A stretch of DNA of 64,000 bases, taken from contig JBBQZZ010000002.1 of NCBI GenBank assembly GCA_038207265.1, forward strand, positions 310,001 to 374,000, given 5' to 3'. A program made the position numbers and the translations under genes. The stretch comes from JACMLD01 sp038207265 (GTDB lineage: Bacteria; Bacteroidota; Bacteroidia; Chitinophagales; Chitinophagaceae). The notes beneath the pieces were generated by a model that was not told where the DNA came from, ran no database searches, and saw only the letters and a list, made by a program, of their open reading frames with translations. Of this stretch, positions 54,692 through 63,227 are shown piece after piece; the stretch's first letter is position 1; each line of letters begins with the position of its first letter.

Positions 54692-54720
54692 GTATGCCAC
54701 GGTGCTAAACCGTGGCATAC
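54692..54720 (-). repeat. REP-like palindrome in the glnS leader
   Basis: GTATGCCACGG and CCGTGGCATAC form a perfect 11-bp stem around a 7-base loop, 17 bases upstream of the glnS start. There is no T run on either side, so it is not a normal terminator. The shape and the CCACGG core resemble REP-type palindromes mobilised by RAYT transposases. A regulatory hairpin in the glnS leader is the alternative. Confidence 0.5.
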
Positions 54721-54851
54721 AGCGACGGCGAATTTACGTTAATAAGCACAGCCAACCAAAGGATATAGCAGTTGCATGCTGACCAAAAAGGATTTCGATG
54801 ATATACCCTTGCAATTGAAAGTGGAACCCAATAAACAACCAGTTTATCATT

Positions 54852-55574
54852 TTATCGTTTCAATAGACGGTTCTGCAATATCTTTTCCAATACCTCTTCT
54901 TTGTTATTGCGGCTGATTGGAATTCTATGGGCACCGATAATAATTTCATTTCCTTCTATACTTTCTACTTTGTCGGCTGCAACCAGGTAAGACTTATGAA
55001 TTTTTATAAACCGATGGGCGGGTAATTGTTCTTCAACACTTTTAATGGTGAGATAACTCAGGTGTTTTCTTTCCCTCGTGTAGACAGCAACATAATTTTG
55101 CAACGCTTCTACATACAATACTTCATCATGTGTAATTTTTACCAACTTACTATCTGTTTTTAGAAAGAAGTAACCAGCAGCTCCCTCGTTTATCCGGGCA
55201 ACTGGTTGTTGTTCAGTTTCCGTCAAAGTTTTAGCCTTCATCACTGCTTTTAAAAAGCGATCGAAAGAAAATGGCTTCAACAAGTAATCAAGTATGTTCA
55301 ATTCAAATGCCTGCAGGGCGTATTCCGGGTAAGCAGTTGTGAGAATGGTGAAAGGTGGATTTTTCAACGTCTTCAGAAATTCCAGTCCCGTAATTTTTGG
55401 CATTTGAATGTCCAGTAACATTAATTGAACATTCCCCTCTGTTAAAATATCCATTGCTTTCAAAGGAGTATCAAACGTGCCGGACAAATGTAAATATTCT
55501 ATATCCTGTACATATTCTTCCAGGCCTTTCAGGGCCAGTGGCTCATCATCTATTATTATACAGTTTATACTCAT
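54852..55574 (-). CDS. LytTR-family response regulator
   Basis: This 240-residue regulator has a receiver domain (about 3-120: IIDDEPLALKGLEEY, phospho-acceptor Asp in LMLLDIQMPKITG near 55, Thr/Lys in LTTAYPEYAL and DYLLKPF) and a C-terminal LytTR DNA-binding domain (about 140-240: FFLKTDSKLVKITHDEVLYVEALQNYVAVY, HRFIKIHKSYLV, EGNEIIIGAHRIPISRNNK). It is encoded 11 bases after the sensor kinase gene and is its partner. Possible targets are not visible. Confidence 0.94.
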   Translation of the reverse strand: MSINCIIIDDEPLALKGLEEYVQDIEYLHLSGTFDTPLKAMDILTEGNVQLMLLDIQMPKITGLEFLKTLKNPPFTILTTAYPEYALQAFELNILDYLLKPFSFDRFLKAVMKAKTLTETEQQPVARINEGAAGYFFLKTDSKLVKITHDEVLYVEALQNYVAVYTRERKHLSYLTIKSVEEQLPAHRFIKIHKSYLVAADKVESIEGNEIIIGAHRIPISRNNKEEVLEKILQNRLLKR

Positions 55575-55585
55575 TGGCGGCGATA

Positions 55586-56614
55586 TTAGTAGGTTACATC
55601 AAGATCTAATTGAACAGTATAGGTCTCCTCTTTGTCTTTAACGGTAAGTTGGTGGTGACCCGGATAAATCAATTCCAATCGTCTTTTTACATTGGCCAAA
55701 CCTATGCCACTCTGTAATTCCGTGCTTTTCTGGTTGTCTTTTGAATTAATAATATTGAACCCGAATACATTGTTGTGGTAATTCAGCAGGATATGTACGT
55801 AGTTCTTTTTATTGACGTGATGAGAAATATGTTTGAAGGCATTTTCGACAAAGGGAATCAATAAAAGAGGTGTTATTGGAAAACTGTTCATCTGGCTGTT
55901 TTCTTTAAGTGTTATTTCGCAATTATTGTTGCGCAATTGCTGAAGGTTAATATAGTCTTTGAGGTAAGCCAGTTCTTTTTCAATTTCAATTGTTGCTGCA
56001 TTGCAATCATATAACTGGTAACGCAATAAATCAGAAAATTGCAAGAGGGTTTTTCTCGCGTCTGTATTTTGTTTGTCTATTAAAAAGTAAATGCTGTTGA
56101 GCGAATTGAACAAAAAATGCGGATTGATTTGAGATTTCAGAAACTGCAACTCAGTTTCTGCTTTTTCTTTCGAGAGATCACCCATGCGTTTTTGGGTCCT
56201 GGCATAGTCAATCAATAGTTTAATGGCAGCACCTGTACTTACCAGCAGGAAATGCGGGATAACATTATCATAAATTCTTGACTTGAGCCGGGTAGTCAAT
56301 TCAAAAAACCCCGGCGTGCCGAACAACTTTTCTTCTATATACATTTTAAAAATACTGCAGCAAAAAATCAAAGCAATAAAGACGATAATGAACAGAATAT
56401 ATTTTTTCCTGTAAAGTAACCGGGGTATGAGCAGGTAATTTGTGAGATAAACCATCATTGCCAGGTCGGCTACTTTAATGAAAGTAATCCACGGCCCCGT
56501 GGCAGCAGGATAATCCTGGTAACGGAAGTAATGCCAGCCAGCATAAAGCAGTAACCATGGCAGTATATGCTGCAACTTGTATTTAATTATGAAATTTCTC
56601 GAATTCATATTCAA
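55586..56614 (-). CDS. LytS-type sensor histidine kinase
   Basis: This 342-residue membrane kinase has four predicted helices in the first 155 residues (e.g. ILPWLLLYAGWHYF, YILFIIVFIALIFCC), a coiled linker (KEKAETELQFLKSQ), the phosphorylated-His motif QINPHFLFNSLNSIYFLI (about 177-194), and the ATP-binding N and G boxes (LLIPFVENAFKHI, then GIGLANVKRRLELIYPG). This is the His_kinase/HATPase pattern paired with LytTR regulators. No extracytoplasmic sensor domain is present, so the signal is likely sensed in the membrane. Confidence 0.93.
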   Translation of the reverse strand: MNMNSRNFIIKYKLQHILPWLLLYAGWHYFRYQDYPAATGPWITFIKVADLAMMVYLTNYLLIPRLLYRKKYILFIIVFIALIFCCSIFKMYIEEKLFGTPGFFELTTRLKSRIYDNVIPHFLLVSTGAAIKLLIDYARTQKRMGDLSKEKAETELQFLKSQINPHFLFNSLNSIYFLIDKQNTDARKTLLQFSDLLRYQLYDCNAATIEIEKELAYLKDYINLQQLRNNNCEITLKENSQMNSFPITPLLLIPFVENAFKHISHHVNKKNYVHILLNYHNNVFGFNIINSKDNQKSTELQSGIGLANVKRRLELIYPGHHQLTVKDKEETYTVQLDLDVTY

Positions 56615-56805
56615 ATTAAATGTACAAAAACCCGTTGGGTGCAGTTATTATATGTTTGGCAACAAATACTTGACCAGTTGCAAGTATTGAGAATCCATCC
56701 CGTAAATACAATTTGTCAATAAATCCGTACCACACCTGTAAAATATTTTAGCGAACCGGAATAATGCGGTCAGTTTGAGGATTAAATTATTTTCAATCAT
56801 TGTGT

Positions 56806-57450
56806 ATGAAATCATCATTGATACTCCTGACGATGTTGCTTGTATTTGTATTCAACAGCTGTTCTCAGAATATGGGTCCTTCTAATTTAATTGGAGGCGG
56901 ATGCGAAGGTTGCGAAGTTGTTAACCAGTGTCCGGTTCCATTCTCAAAACTGAACTGGACCGATACATTACCGGACTATCATGAAACAGGACCCAAAATC
57001 GTCATTTCTGGAACCATTTACCAGGCAGATGCGAAAACACCTGCAAAAGATATTGTTATGTACATGTATCATACTGATCAGACCGGACACTATACAAACC
57101 GCAACAATGAAAGTGGAATGGCTGGAAGGCACGGATATATCAAAGGTTGGCTGAAAACGAACGCGACTGGTCAATATAAATTTTATACTTTGAAACCTGT
57201 TGCATATCCCAACAGAAAAGCACCTGCTCACATACATCCCGTTATTAAAGAACCAGGGATAAATGAATATTATATAGATGAATTTGTTTTTGACGAAGAC
57301 CCTTTGTTAACAGCAAGTGAGAAGGGTAAACTTGAACAGCGGGGTGGCAGTGGAATTGTACATTTGCAATTTAAGAATGGATTGTATGAAGCCAGCAGGG
57401 ACATAGTACTCGGTTTAAACATTCCGAATTACCCGTCAAAAAAAAATTGA
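56806..57450 (+). CDS. Intradiol ring-cleavage dioxygenase-like lipoprotein
   Basis: This protein of about 214 residues has a lipoprotein signal (FNSC lipobox near residue 18) and a protocatechuate-3,4-dioxygenase-like beta-sandwich. Candidate iron ligands are Tyr in GHYTNRNNE, Tyr in KPVAYPNR, and the two histidines of PAHIHPVI, in the order expected for the family (Tyr, Tyr, His, His). IVISGTIYQADAKTPAKDIVMYMYHTD is the usual entry strand. A lipid-anchored envelope location is odd for aromatic catabolism, so an alternative substrate is possible. The start at ATG 56806 is preferred to TTG 56800. It is divergent from the kinase gene. Confidence 0.85.
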   Translation: MKSSLILLTMLLVFVFNSCSQNMGPSNLIGGGCEGCEVVNQCPVPFSKLNWTDTLPDYHETGPKIVISGTIYQADAKTPAKDIVMYMYHTDQTGHYTNRNNESGMAGRHGYIKGWLKTNATGQYKFYTLKPVAYPNRKAPAHIHPVIKEPGINEYYIDEFVFDEDPLLTASEKGKLEQRGGSGIVHLQFKNGLYEASRDIVLGLNIPNYPSKKN

Positions 57451-57827
57451 AACATGGATTACCTGGCAAAAATAATAGTTCAGATAGCGTTACATTCTGT
57501 TGAGGGCATCAAAAACTGCTTTGTCCATGGAGTGAACCCTACTGAGGTTTTTAGGGGCCTTGGGAAACTTTTATTCCTGCCATCAACCCGATCAGCTGTA
57601 AAATGATGGGATTGCTGCCACAAATGCACCGTGCTAAAAGCAGCATTGCATCAACGGCAAGCTTGTTGTTGAAATCTGCTTACGGTATTGACTATACGCC
57701 AGCAAACATACCCTGCGCCTACCTGAAATAAGTTAGTTGCAACTTGGGATAAAGAACAGCTACTTTTCACAGTAGCCGTTCTTATGACTTGAAACTAAAA
57801 CCTGCCTGGATCCGGCAATGGTTAAAC
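57451..57827 (+). other. Intergenic region with two short overlapping frames (possible gene remnant)
   Basis: After the dioxygenase gene a 50-codon frame (57454-57606, MDYLAKIIVQIALHS...) is followed, with an ATGA overlap, by a 42-codon frame (57603-57731, MMGLLPQMHRAKSS... to PCAYLK). Both have protein-like composition but no family I recognise. They may be a decayed gene with a frameshift near 57600, or chance. An imperfect hairpin (57752-57783; stem AAGAAC.GCTACT with AGTAGC.GTTCTT) could end either this stretch or the minus-strand gene at 57828. Confidence 0.3.
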
Positions 57828-58241
57828 TTAGTTTGATTTGGTAACATATACTTCTTCAACAATACGGCGTTCCGTTGTGACAGCAAATTTTTTCTCTGCT
57901 TTGTTTTTAGCATCACTGATCACAAAGGTAAGATTACCTATCTCTGCGGGAACTTTAAAAGTTTTGTTGAATTTTTTATCGGAGTAACTTCCGTCGAACA
58001 GGATATTGCCTTCGCTGTCTGAAATGGTTACCGCATATCTTTCTCCTTTCACATTTTCGTATTTAAGGTTAAAAGACATTTGATCATTCGATGCACCCAG
58101 GTAACTAATAGCTGCTGAAGTGGAACCTGTTGTATCGCCTGCTTTTTGGGCGTTTACATTCATTACCGATAAAACACTGAGAAAAGAAACAAAGAACACG
58201 TTTAATACAATGGTCTTTACAGATGCGAATTTGATTTTCAT
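57828..58241 (-). CDS. Small exported beta-sandwich protein of unknown function
   Basis: This 137-residue protein has a signal peptide (about 1-32, cleaved after VNA) and a single beta-rich domain (YENVKGERYAVTISDSEGNILFDGSYSDKKFNKTFKVP, LTFVISDAKNKAEKKFAV). It resembles the small periplasmic proteins common in Chitinophagaceae and, loosely, the C-terminal folds of T9SS cargo. No catalytic motif is seen. It is monocistronic. Confidence 0.75.
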   Translation of the reverse strand: MKIKFASVKTIVLNVFFVSFLSVLSVMNVNAQKAGDTTGSTSAAISYLGASNDQMSFNLKYENVKGERYAVTISDSEGNILFDGSYSDKKFNKTFKVPAEIGNLTFVISDAKNKAEKKFAVTTERRIVEEVYVTKSN

Positions 58242-58542
58242 ATTTCTAGTTTTTGTTTACACGTTTGTTATATGGTAGCAACGTTACGTGCAAGCAAACC
58301 GGATAAAGGAACAAGGTGAAAATTAATATTGATTGATTGAACCCTTGTGTTAAGTGAAATTAACCTTTTAAAACTATGATCTTTCAGGTATATTGCTTTT
58401 CATGTGATCATTTGTTCCTGACTTTTATTATCACCACGAAATAAAAAATTGATTCAACCGGTTCATTTACAACAGCATGTTGAATTGCTGTTTATGACTG
58501 CAAACCTGTCTATTTCAATATTAATAAAATATGAATAGTGGT
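58242..58542. other. Intergenic, no gene seen
   Basis: This 300-base AT-rich stretch lies upstream of the small exported protein and downstream of the phosphodiesterase gene. I saw no open frame, strong hairpin or clear promoter box. Confidence 0.35.
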
Positions 58543-59808
58543 CTAGTCCTTTAAAACGGGCTTGAGTATGCGCAGATTGCCATCGACAGGAAACTTATAA
58601 GGCAATCCGAGAATTTTTGCCACAAGAGGAAAGACATGAATATTTTCAAATCCATTTATACTTAAATGTTTTTTGAAGGCTGGCCCCCATGCATAAAAGC
58701 TGGCATGCATCTCCGTTATAAACGGATCAAAGCCATGTTTACCTGGAGTGGTGGCACGTGTTCCCAGGTTAAAAATTTTTGGTAAATGAGGAACCAGGAT
58801 AATATCACCGGTGCGGTTGTAGACATCATCCTGTTTTCCATAATGCCATTTCGCAGGCATATTCGTGGTCAGGTACACATCAAAGTCAATAGCCTGTTTT
58901 TTTAAAGCAAGAAATGTTGGTAATATGTCTGTTTTGTTCTTTGCATAGAGATGCACCAGCGCATCGCCGTATGGTATGATAAATTTATTGCTGTCCACAG
59001 CCGAAGGCAATGAAAGGGGGTGCTGGTAATCTACGTTTGTCATTCCATGATCCGAAACAAAAATAAAATTGACAGGAAGCTGCAAAGAATCCACTGTGTT
59101 CACCATTTTGCCAATACTCTCGTCAATAAAATGAACTGCTTTTTCTGCTTCTTTAGAATCAGGTCCATACATATGTTCAGCATGATCCACTTCAGGAAAA
59201 TAAAATGAAATAAAATGAGGTCGTTTTGCTGCTGGCAATTGAAACCAGGTCTTTACAGTGCGGATGCGTGCATCTATATCAACTTTGTCATTGTAGATAT
59301 AGTAATAGGAGGGCCTTATCCCCTTTATAGCACTCTCCGACGCTACCCAAAAGTAGCTGGCGCTTAGCATTTGTTGTTGTTCTGCCAACACCCACAGCGG
59401 TGTGCCCCCATACCATGAACTATCGTCTACCGCTGTTTTATTGCTCATGGTATAAATGAGTGCCTTTTTTTGATCGTAAAAAGAATTATCAACCAAACCA
59501 TGGTGTGCCGGGTATAATCCTGTAACAAGCGTATAATGATTGGGGAAAGTTAATGAAGGGAAGGATGGTTGCATATAATCGGCTGTTACACCTGATCCAC
59601 TCAATCTTAAAAGGTTGGTTGCATGATATTTTTTTGCAAGATCATAACGGAATCCATCTGCTGAGATTAAGATCACGTAAGGTTTTGATTGCTGCACAAT
59701 ACTGTTAAACCGGCCAGGAATAATTTTTTGAGTCGTATCCTGTCCTATAGCGAATGAAGAAAGGCACAGAAAAATAAAAACCGGTCCATTGAATTTTGGA
59801 AGCGTCAT
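58543..59808 (-). CDS. Exported NPP-type nucleotide pyrophosphatase/phosphodiesterase (alkaline phosphatase superfamily)
   Basis: This protein of about 421 residues has a signal peptide from ATG 59808 (FIFLCLSSFAIG). The longer frame from 59862 would overlap the YggS gene. The bimetallic site of ectonucleotide pyrophosphatases is visible: ILISADGFRYD, the Thr nucleophile in FPSLTFPNHYTL, PEVDHAEHMYGP (Asp/His), VSDHGM (Asp/His) and the late GKHGFDP (His). In the family these enzymes cleave phosphodiester or pyrophosphate bonds of nucleotides or lipids in the periplasm. It is the last gene of a four-gene minus-strand run. Confidence 0.92.
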   Translation of the reverse strand: MTLPKFNGPVFIFLCLSSFAIGQDTTQKIIPGRFNSIVQQSKPYVILISADGFRYDLAKKYHATNLLRLSGSGVTADYMQPSFPSLTFPNHYTLVTGLYPAHHGLVDNSFYDQKKALIYTMSNKTAVDDSSWYGGTPLWVLAEQQQMLSASYFWVASESAIKGIRPSYYYIYNDKVDIDARIRTVKTWFQLPAAKRPHFISFYFPEVDHAEHMYGPDSKEAEKAVHFIDESIGKMVNTVDSLQLPVNFIFVSDHGMTNVDYQHPLSLPSAVDSNKFIIPYGDALVHLYAKNKTDILPTFLALKKQAIDFDVYLTTNMPAKWHYGKQDDVYNRTGDIILVPHLPKIFNLGTRATTPGKHGFDPFITEMHASFYAWGPAFKKHLSINGFENIHVFPLVAKILGLPYKFPVDGNLRILKPVLKD

Positions 59809-59824
59809 AACAGCGGGATAAAAA

Positions 59825-60493
59825 TTATGAATAATTCCTGGCACCAAAAAGTAAACTGCCAATTCGCAGCATGTTGCTTCCTTCTTCCAATGCTATTTTA
59901 AAATCGCTGCTCATGCCCATTGAAAGAATGCTAAAGTTAGACAACGACTTATTGTATTTGTCATGCAAGCGTTTCAAGTTCTTAAACTCTGCTCTCACTT
60001 TATCCGGGTCTTCAGTAAATGTTGCCATTCCCATAAGTCCGCATATACTTATGTGCTGATATTTTTCTTGTTGGAGAAAATCACTGTTGAGTATTTCATC
60101 CAGTTCATTTTCATCCAACCCAAACTTACTCTCTTCGCGGGCGATATGTACCTGCAAAAGTATATTGGTTGTTCTGTTTATTTTTTTTGATTGTTTGTCA
60201 ATTTCCTGCAACAACTTTAAACTGTCTACTCCATGAATAAGGTGTACAAACGGTACAATGTTTTTTACTTTGTTACTTTGCAGGTGCCCTATAAAATGCC
60301 AGCGAATATCAGCTGGCAGGGTAACCTGTTTGTCGAGTAACTCCTGCACATAGTTCTCACCAAAATCCCGTTGCCCCAATTCATACAATGCTAAAATGTC
60401 TTCAACGGGTTTTGTTTTTGATACTGCTACCAGCGTTGTACCGGCTGGCAATTGATCAATAATAGATTTATAGGCTTCTTTGTTTACAGGCAT
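59825..60493 (-). CDS. YggS-family pyridoxal-phosphate homeostasis protein
   Basis: This 222-residue PLP-binding TIM-barrel protein of the YggS/PROSC family has LVAVSKTKPVEDILALYELGQRDFGENYVQE (the Lys of SKTK holds PLP), IRWHFIGHLQSNKVKNIVP, LLQVHIAREESKFGLDENEL and a C-terminal LSMGMSSDFKIALEEGSNMLRIGSLLFG (phosphate-binding loop). It buffers PLP and affects amino-acid and keto-acid pools. ATG 60493 is chosen over TTG 60505. It begins one base beyond the stop of the ABC membrane protein gene. Confidence 0.94.
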   Translation of the reverse strand: MPVNKEAYKSIIDQLPAGTTLVAVSKTKPVEDILALYELGQRDFGENYVQELLDKQVTLPADIRWHFIGHLQSNKVKNIVPFVHLIHGVDSLKLLQEIDKQSKKINRTTNILLQVHIAREESKFGLDENELDEILNSDFLQQEKYQHISICGLMGMATFTEDPDKVRAEFKNLKRLHDKYNKSLSNFSILSMGMSSDFKIALEEGSNMLRIGSLLFGARNYS

Positions 60494-60494
60494 T

Positions 60495-62159
60495 TCAGAC
60501 AGCAATTTTTTTCCAGGGAATATTCCTGAGTTTGGTGATCAATAACCAGCAGGCGACAGCGATAACCGGCACCAGGCTATAAAGAATTATTATTCTGTGT
60601 ACAAGCAGGTAATGTAATCCAACTAACGTACCAACCACCAGCAATTGTAAAAATACAATCAGAATCTTCCCCGTTTGTTGCTGGGTGTTAGGTTGCCGGG
60701 AAAAAGGTAAATAGTATTCAGCTACCAATGTAAAAATAATAAAGCAAAGAGTGTTATTTAGTAAACCAAAAAGGAAATCATCGATGATGCTGCCGCCCCA
60801 GACTTTCAGACAAAAAACAAAGACGATAAGGTAAATAGGAATAAAATATTTCACAAACAACGCCTTGATGCTACCGGATATCAGCTGACCCGGCTTCACA
60901 ATGGGCAGGCTGTGGTAAATCCAGGATGCGGGGTAGTTTTCATTGAATGAAACAATCATAATACTGCTGGAGACAGAGAACATGGGAAGGTAAATAAACC
61001 ACAGGAAACCATTGCCGGCCGGTAAATTATTCCATGTATCAGCAACACTGTTACCTGTTTTAAAAACAAAAATAAAGATGAATACCGCTATATAGGCGAG
61101 GCTGGGATAAAATTGAAGCCGGAAAGATTTTTCACGACTGGTGATTTTCCATACCATCTCAAATGAACTTCTTTCGGTATTGCTGTTACATACGATGGAA
61201 GACAAAGTTACTGATATGGATTTTGATTGTTTTTTTTCTCCTGCTGTTTTATTTGTTTGTACCGCTTCAATATTCAGGGCAGACAATTTTTTAGCAAATG
61301 AAGGAGCCAGGAAACGATTTAATATCCAGAAGAGCAGCAGTGGAATAAAAATCGCCAGCATTATCATGAGTAAATGAATACTATCAAAATGGAAATTATT
61401 GATCGCCTCCAATGTCAGCGCCATCCAGAAAGGAGGGAGCAGGTAATAATAAGAATGTACCTGGAACTGATTGCCCATTTCTGCAATAAAATTCATTCTC
61501 GGTAAAACCTGGTAACCAACCACGAAAAATATAGTCATGAATATCTGGAAATAGGAAACGATGTCTTTTACTTTTTCCTCGTTGCTGAAGCGAAGCATAA
61601 GCAGGTATAGCAAGTAGGTCAGGAATACAGCCAGTAAAACGCTCAGCATTGATGTAAAACAAAATGCAATGCCGGTAAGTACGCTGTATTTAATAAATGT
61701 ACAGATAAGCGGTGCAATGGATAAAGCAATTGTGAACTGGAGCAGGTAGACCATGATGTGTACCAGCCTTGCCATAAACAATGTCTTACTATTCACTGGC
61801 CGTGGAAGGATGACCTGGTTATCGGTAGTATCCAATAGTACACTGGAAAAATCTGTGATCAAGGTCATGGCCATCATAAAAATAATATAGCCATGCACCA
61901 GGGCCATACTTAAGACAATAGAAGGAACCAATATTATCATTACACCTGTAAAAATGCCGAACAATGAATACGTTGCCAGTATTATCGCAAGGTGATTGCG
62001 GTTCTCATTTTGTTGCCGCTGTTTCCAATTCATATATACCCGGCGTTTGTCCATCATTAGTTTTGTCTCTACAATGGCATACATGCGTTGTACATCTATT
62101 CCCTGTTTGATAAGAAGGGGATTGAAGAGCTTAACCAATTTCAAAATCCATTTGTCCAT
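60495..62159 (-). CDS. ABC-2-like transporter membrane protein
   Basis: This 554-residue integral membrane protein has about twelve hydrophobic helices, beginning with a cytoplasmic N-terminus (MDKWILKLVKLFNPLLIKQGID) and including MALVHGYIIFMMAMTLITDFSSVLLDTTDNQVILPRPVNSKTLFMARL, a pattern seen in large bacterial ABC-2-type permeases. The middle cytoplasmic region (about 270-330) is polar. It is encoded 4 bases after the ABC ATPase gene, so the two form one exporter or lipid/peptide transporter. The substrate is unknown. Confidence 0.8.
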   Translation of the reverse strand: MDKWILKLVKLFNPLLIKQGIDVQRMYAIVETKLMMDKRRVYMNWKQRQQNENRNHLAIILATYSLFGIFTGVMIILVPSIVLSMALVHGYIIFMMAMTLITDFSSVLLDTTDNQVILPRPVNSKTLFMARLVHIMVYLLQFTIALSIAPLICTFIKYSVLTGIAFCFTSMLSVLLAVFLTYLLYLLMLRFSNEEKVKDIVSYFQIFMTIFFVVGYQVLPRMNFIAEMGNQFQVHSYYYLLPPFWMALTLEAINNFHFDSIHLLMIMLAIFIPLLLFWILNRFLAPSFAKKLSALNIEAVQTNKTAGEKKQSKSISVTLSSIVCNSNTERSSFEMVWKITSREKSFRLQFYPSLAYIAVFIFIFVFKTGNSVADTWNNLPAGNGFLWFIYLPMFSVSSSIMIVSFNENYPASWIYHSLPIVKPGQLISGSIKALFVKYFIPIYLIVFVFCLKVWGGSIIDDFLFGLLNNTLCFIIFTLVAEYYLPFSRQPNTQQQTGKILIVFLQLLVVGTLVGLHYLLVHRIIILYSLVPVIAVACWLLITKLRNIPWKKIAV

Positions 62160-62163
62160 ACCA

Positions 62164-62934
62164 TCAGCTTTTCAGGATGTCTACGAATTGGCCCGCGGTA
62201 GTGCCATGTTGCTCATCACCAGTAAGTGCCGTAAATATATTTTCCAGTGAACCGAGGTGAGCATTTGTTTTAAGTGATTCAAAAGTGCCATCCGCAATTA
62301 CTTCGCCTTTATTAATAATAATGATCCGATCGCTTATTTTTTCAACTACATCCATAATATGAGAAGAATAAAAAATGGTTTTACCGGATTGTTTTAACTG
62401 AGCCAGAATTTCTTTCACAAGGATAACCGCATTGGCATCCAAACCGCTCAATGGTTCATCCAGGAATATAATTTCCGGGTTATGTATCAGACCAGATATC
62501 AGCAGTACTTTCTGTTTCATTCCCTTGCTGAAGCCGTTCATGCGCATAGAAGATTTATCTGCGAGTTCAAACAGGCGCAATAGTTCCATCGATTTTTTTT
62601 CGATTGTTGCTTCTTCCAGTTGGTACAATTTGCCCACAAACCGCAGGTACTCCATCGGAGTTAATACGTCATATAAAGAGGCCTGTTCCGGAATATAACC
62701 AATACGTTGTTTAATGGCCACAGGTTCTTTTCTTACATCCATATCCAGCAGCGTTGCAGCGCCTTCAAAGTCACTGATGATTCCTGTAAGAATTTTAATG
62801 GTGGTACTTTTACCTGCGCCATTAGGGCCAATGTAACCTACAATCGTTCCCCTGTCAAATGAAAGATTGATGCCTTTTAGTACGTAATTGCCACTGTATT
62901 GCTTTCGCACATCCTGCATTTGTATAATACTCAT
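62164..62934 (-). CDS. ABC transporter ATPase (ABC-2 exporter type)
   Basis: This 256-residue ATPase has Walker A GPNGAGKST, Q-loop IGYIPEQASLYDVLTPMEYLRFVG, signature FSKGMKQKVLL, Walker B IIFLDEPLSGLDANA and H-loop FYSSHIMDVVEKI. The short form with NGAGKST and a glycine-poor signature is typical of ABC-2 exporters such as those for lipids, peptides and antibiotics. ATG 62934 (MSIIQMQDVRKQYSG) is preferred, and ATG 62952 is an alternative six codons earlier. It is first gene of the four-gene run ABC ATPase, membrane protein, YggS, NPP. Confidence 0.93.
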   Translation of the reverse strand: MSIIQMQDVRKQYSGNYVLKGINLSFDRGTIVGYIGPNGAGKSTTIKILTGIISDFEGAATLLDMDVRKEPVAIKQRIGYIPEQASLYDVLTPMEYLRFVGKLYQLEEATIEKKSMELLRLFELADKSSMRMNGFSKGMKQKVLLISGLIHNPEIIFLDEPLSGLDANAVILVKEILAQLKQSGKTIFYSSHIMDVVEKISDRIIIINKGEVIADGTFESLKTNAHLGSLENIFTALTGDEQHGTTAGQFVDILKS

Positions 62935-63175
62935 AGACACTTCGTGATTCATTGTGAAAAGACGAAATTAACCTGCATTTGGAGGATTGACAAAACAATA
63001 AATGGAGCTAAATAATAATTGTTTTCCACCGCACGGCGAACATGCACAGCGGATCAACCATGTAAAACCAAAAAATTTATGAGATTGCAGTTGAGGAAAT
63101 AAAAAAGTTGAGTTCAGGCATAATGAAAAAGTGTGCGACGCAACGATGACGCCATAAAAAACAAATGCCCGGTTA

Positions 63176-63206
63176 TAAAAAAACCAGCAGTATGGATTGC
63201 TGGTTC
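63176..63206 (-). terminator. Intrinsic terminator of the acyl-CoA dehydrogenase gene
   Basis: An 8-bp stem AACCAGCA/TGCTGGTT around an 8-base loop is followed on the minus strand by a T7 run, about 25 bases past the stop codon. Confidence 0.85.
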
Positions 63207-63227
63207 CTGATTTTCTCCAACCATAAA

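Noticed and set aside
54692..54720. Reading the glnS leader palindrome as an intrinsic terminator
   Set aside because: No T run on either strand and no gene ending next to it.
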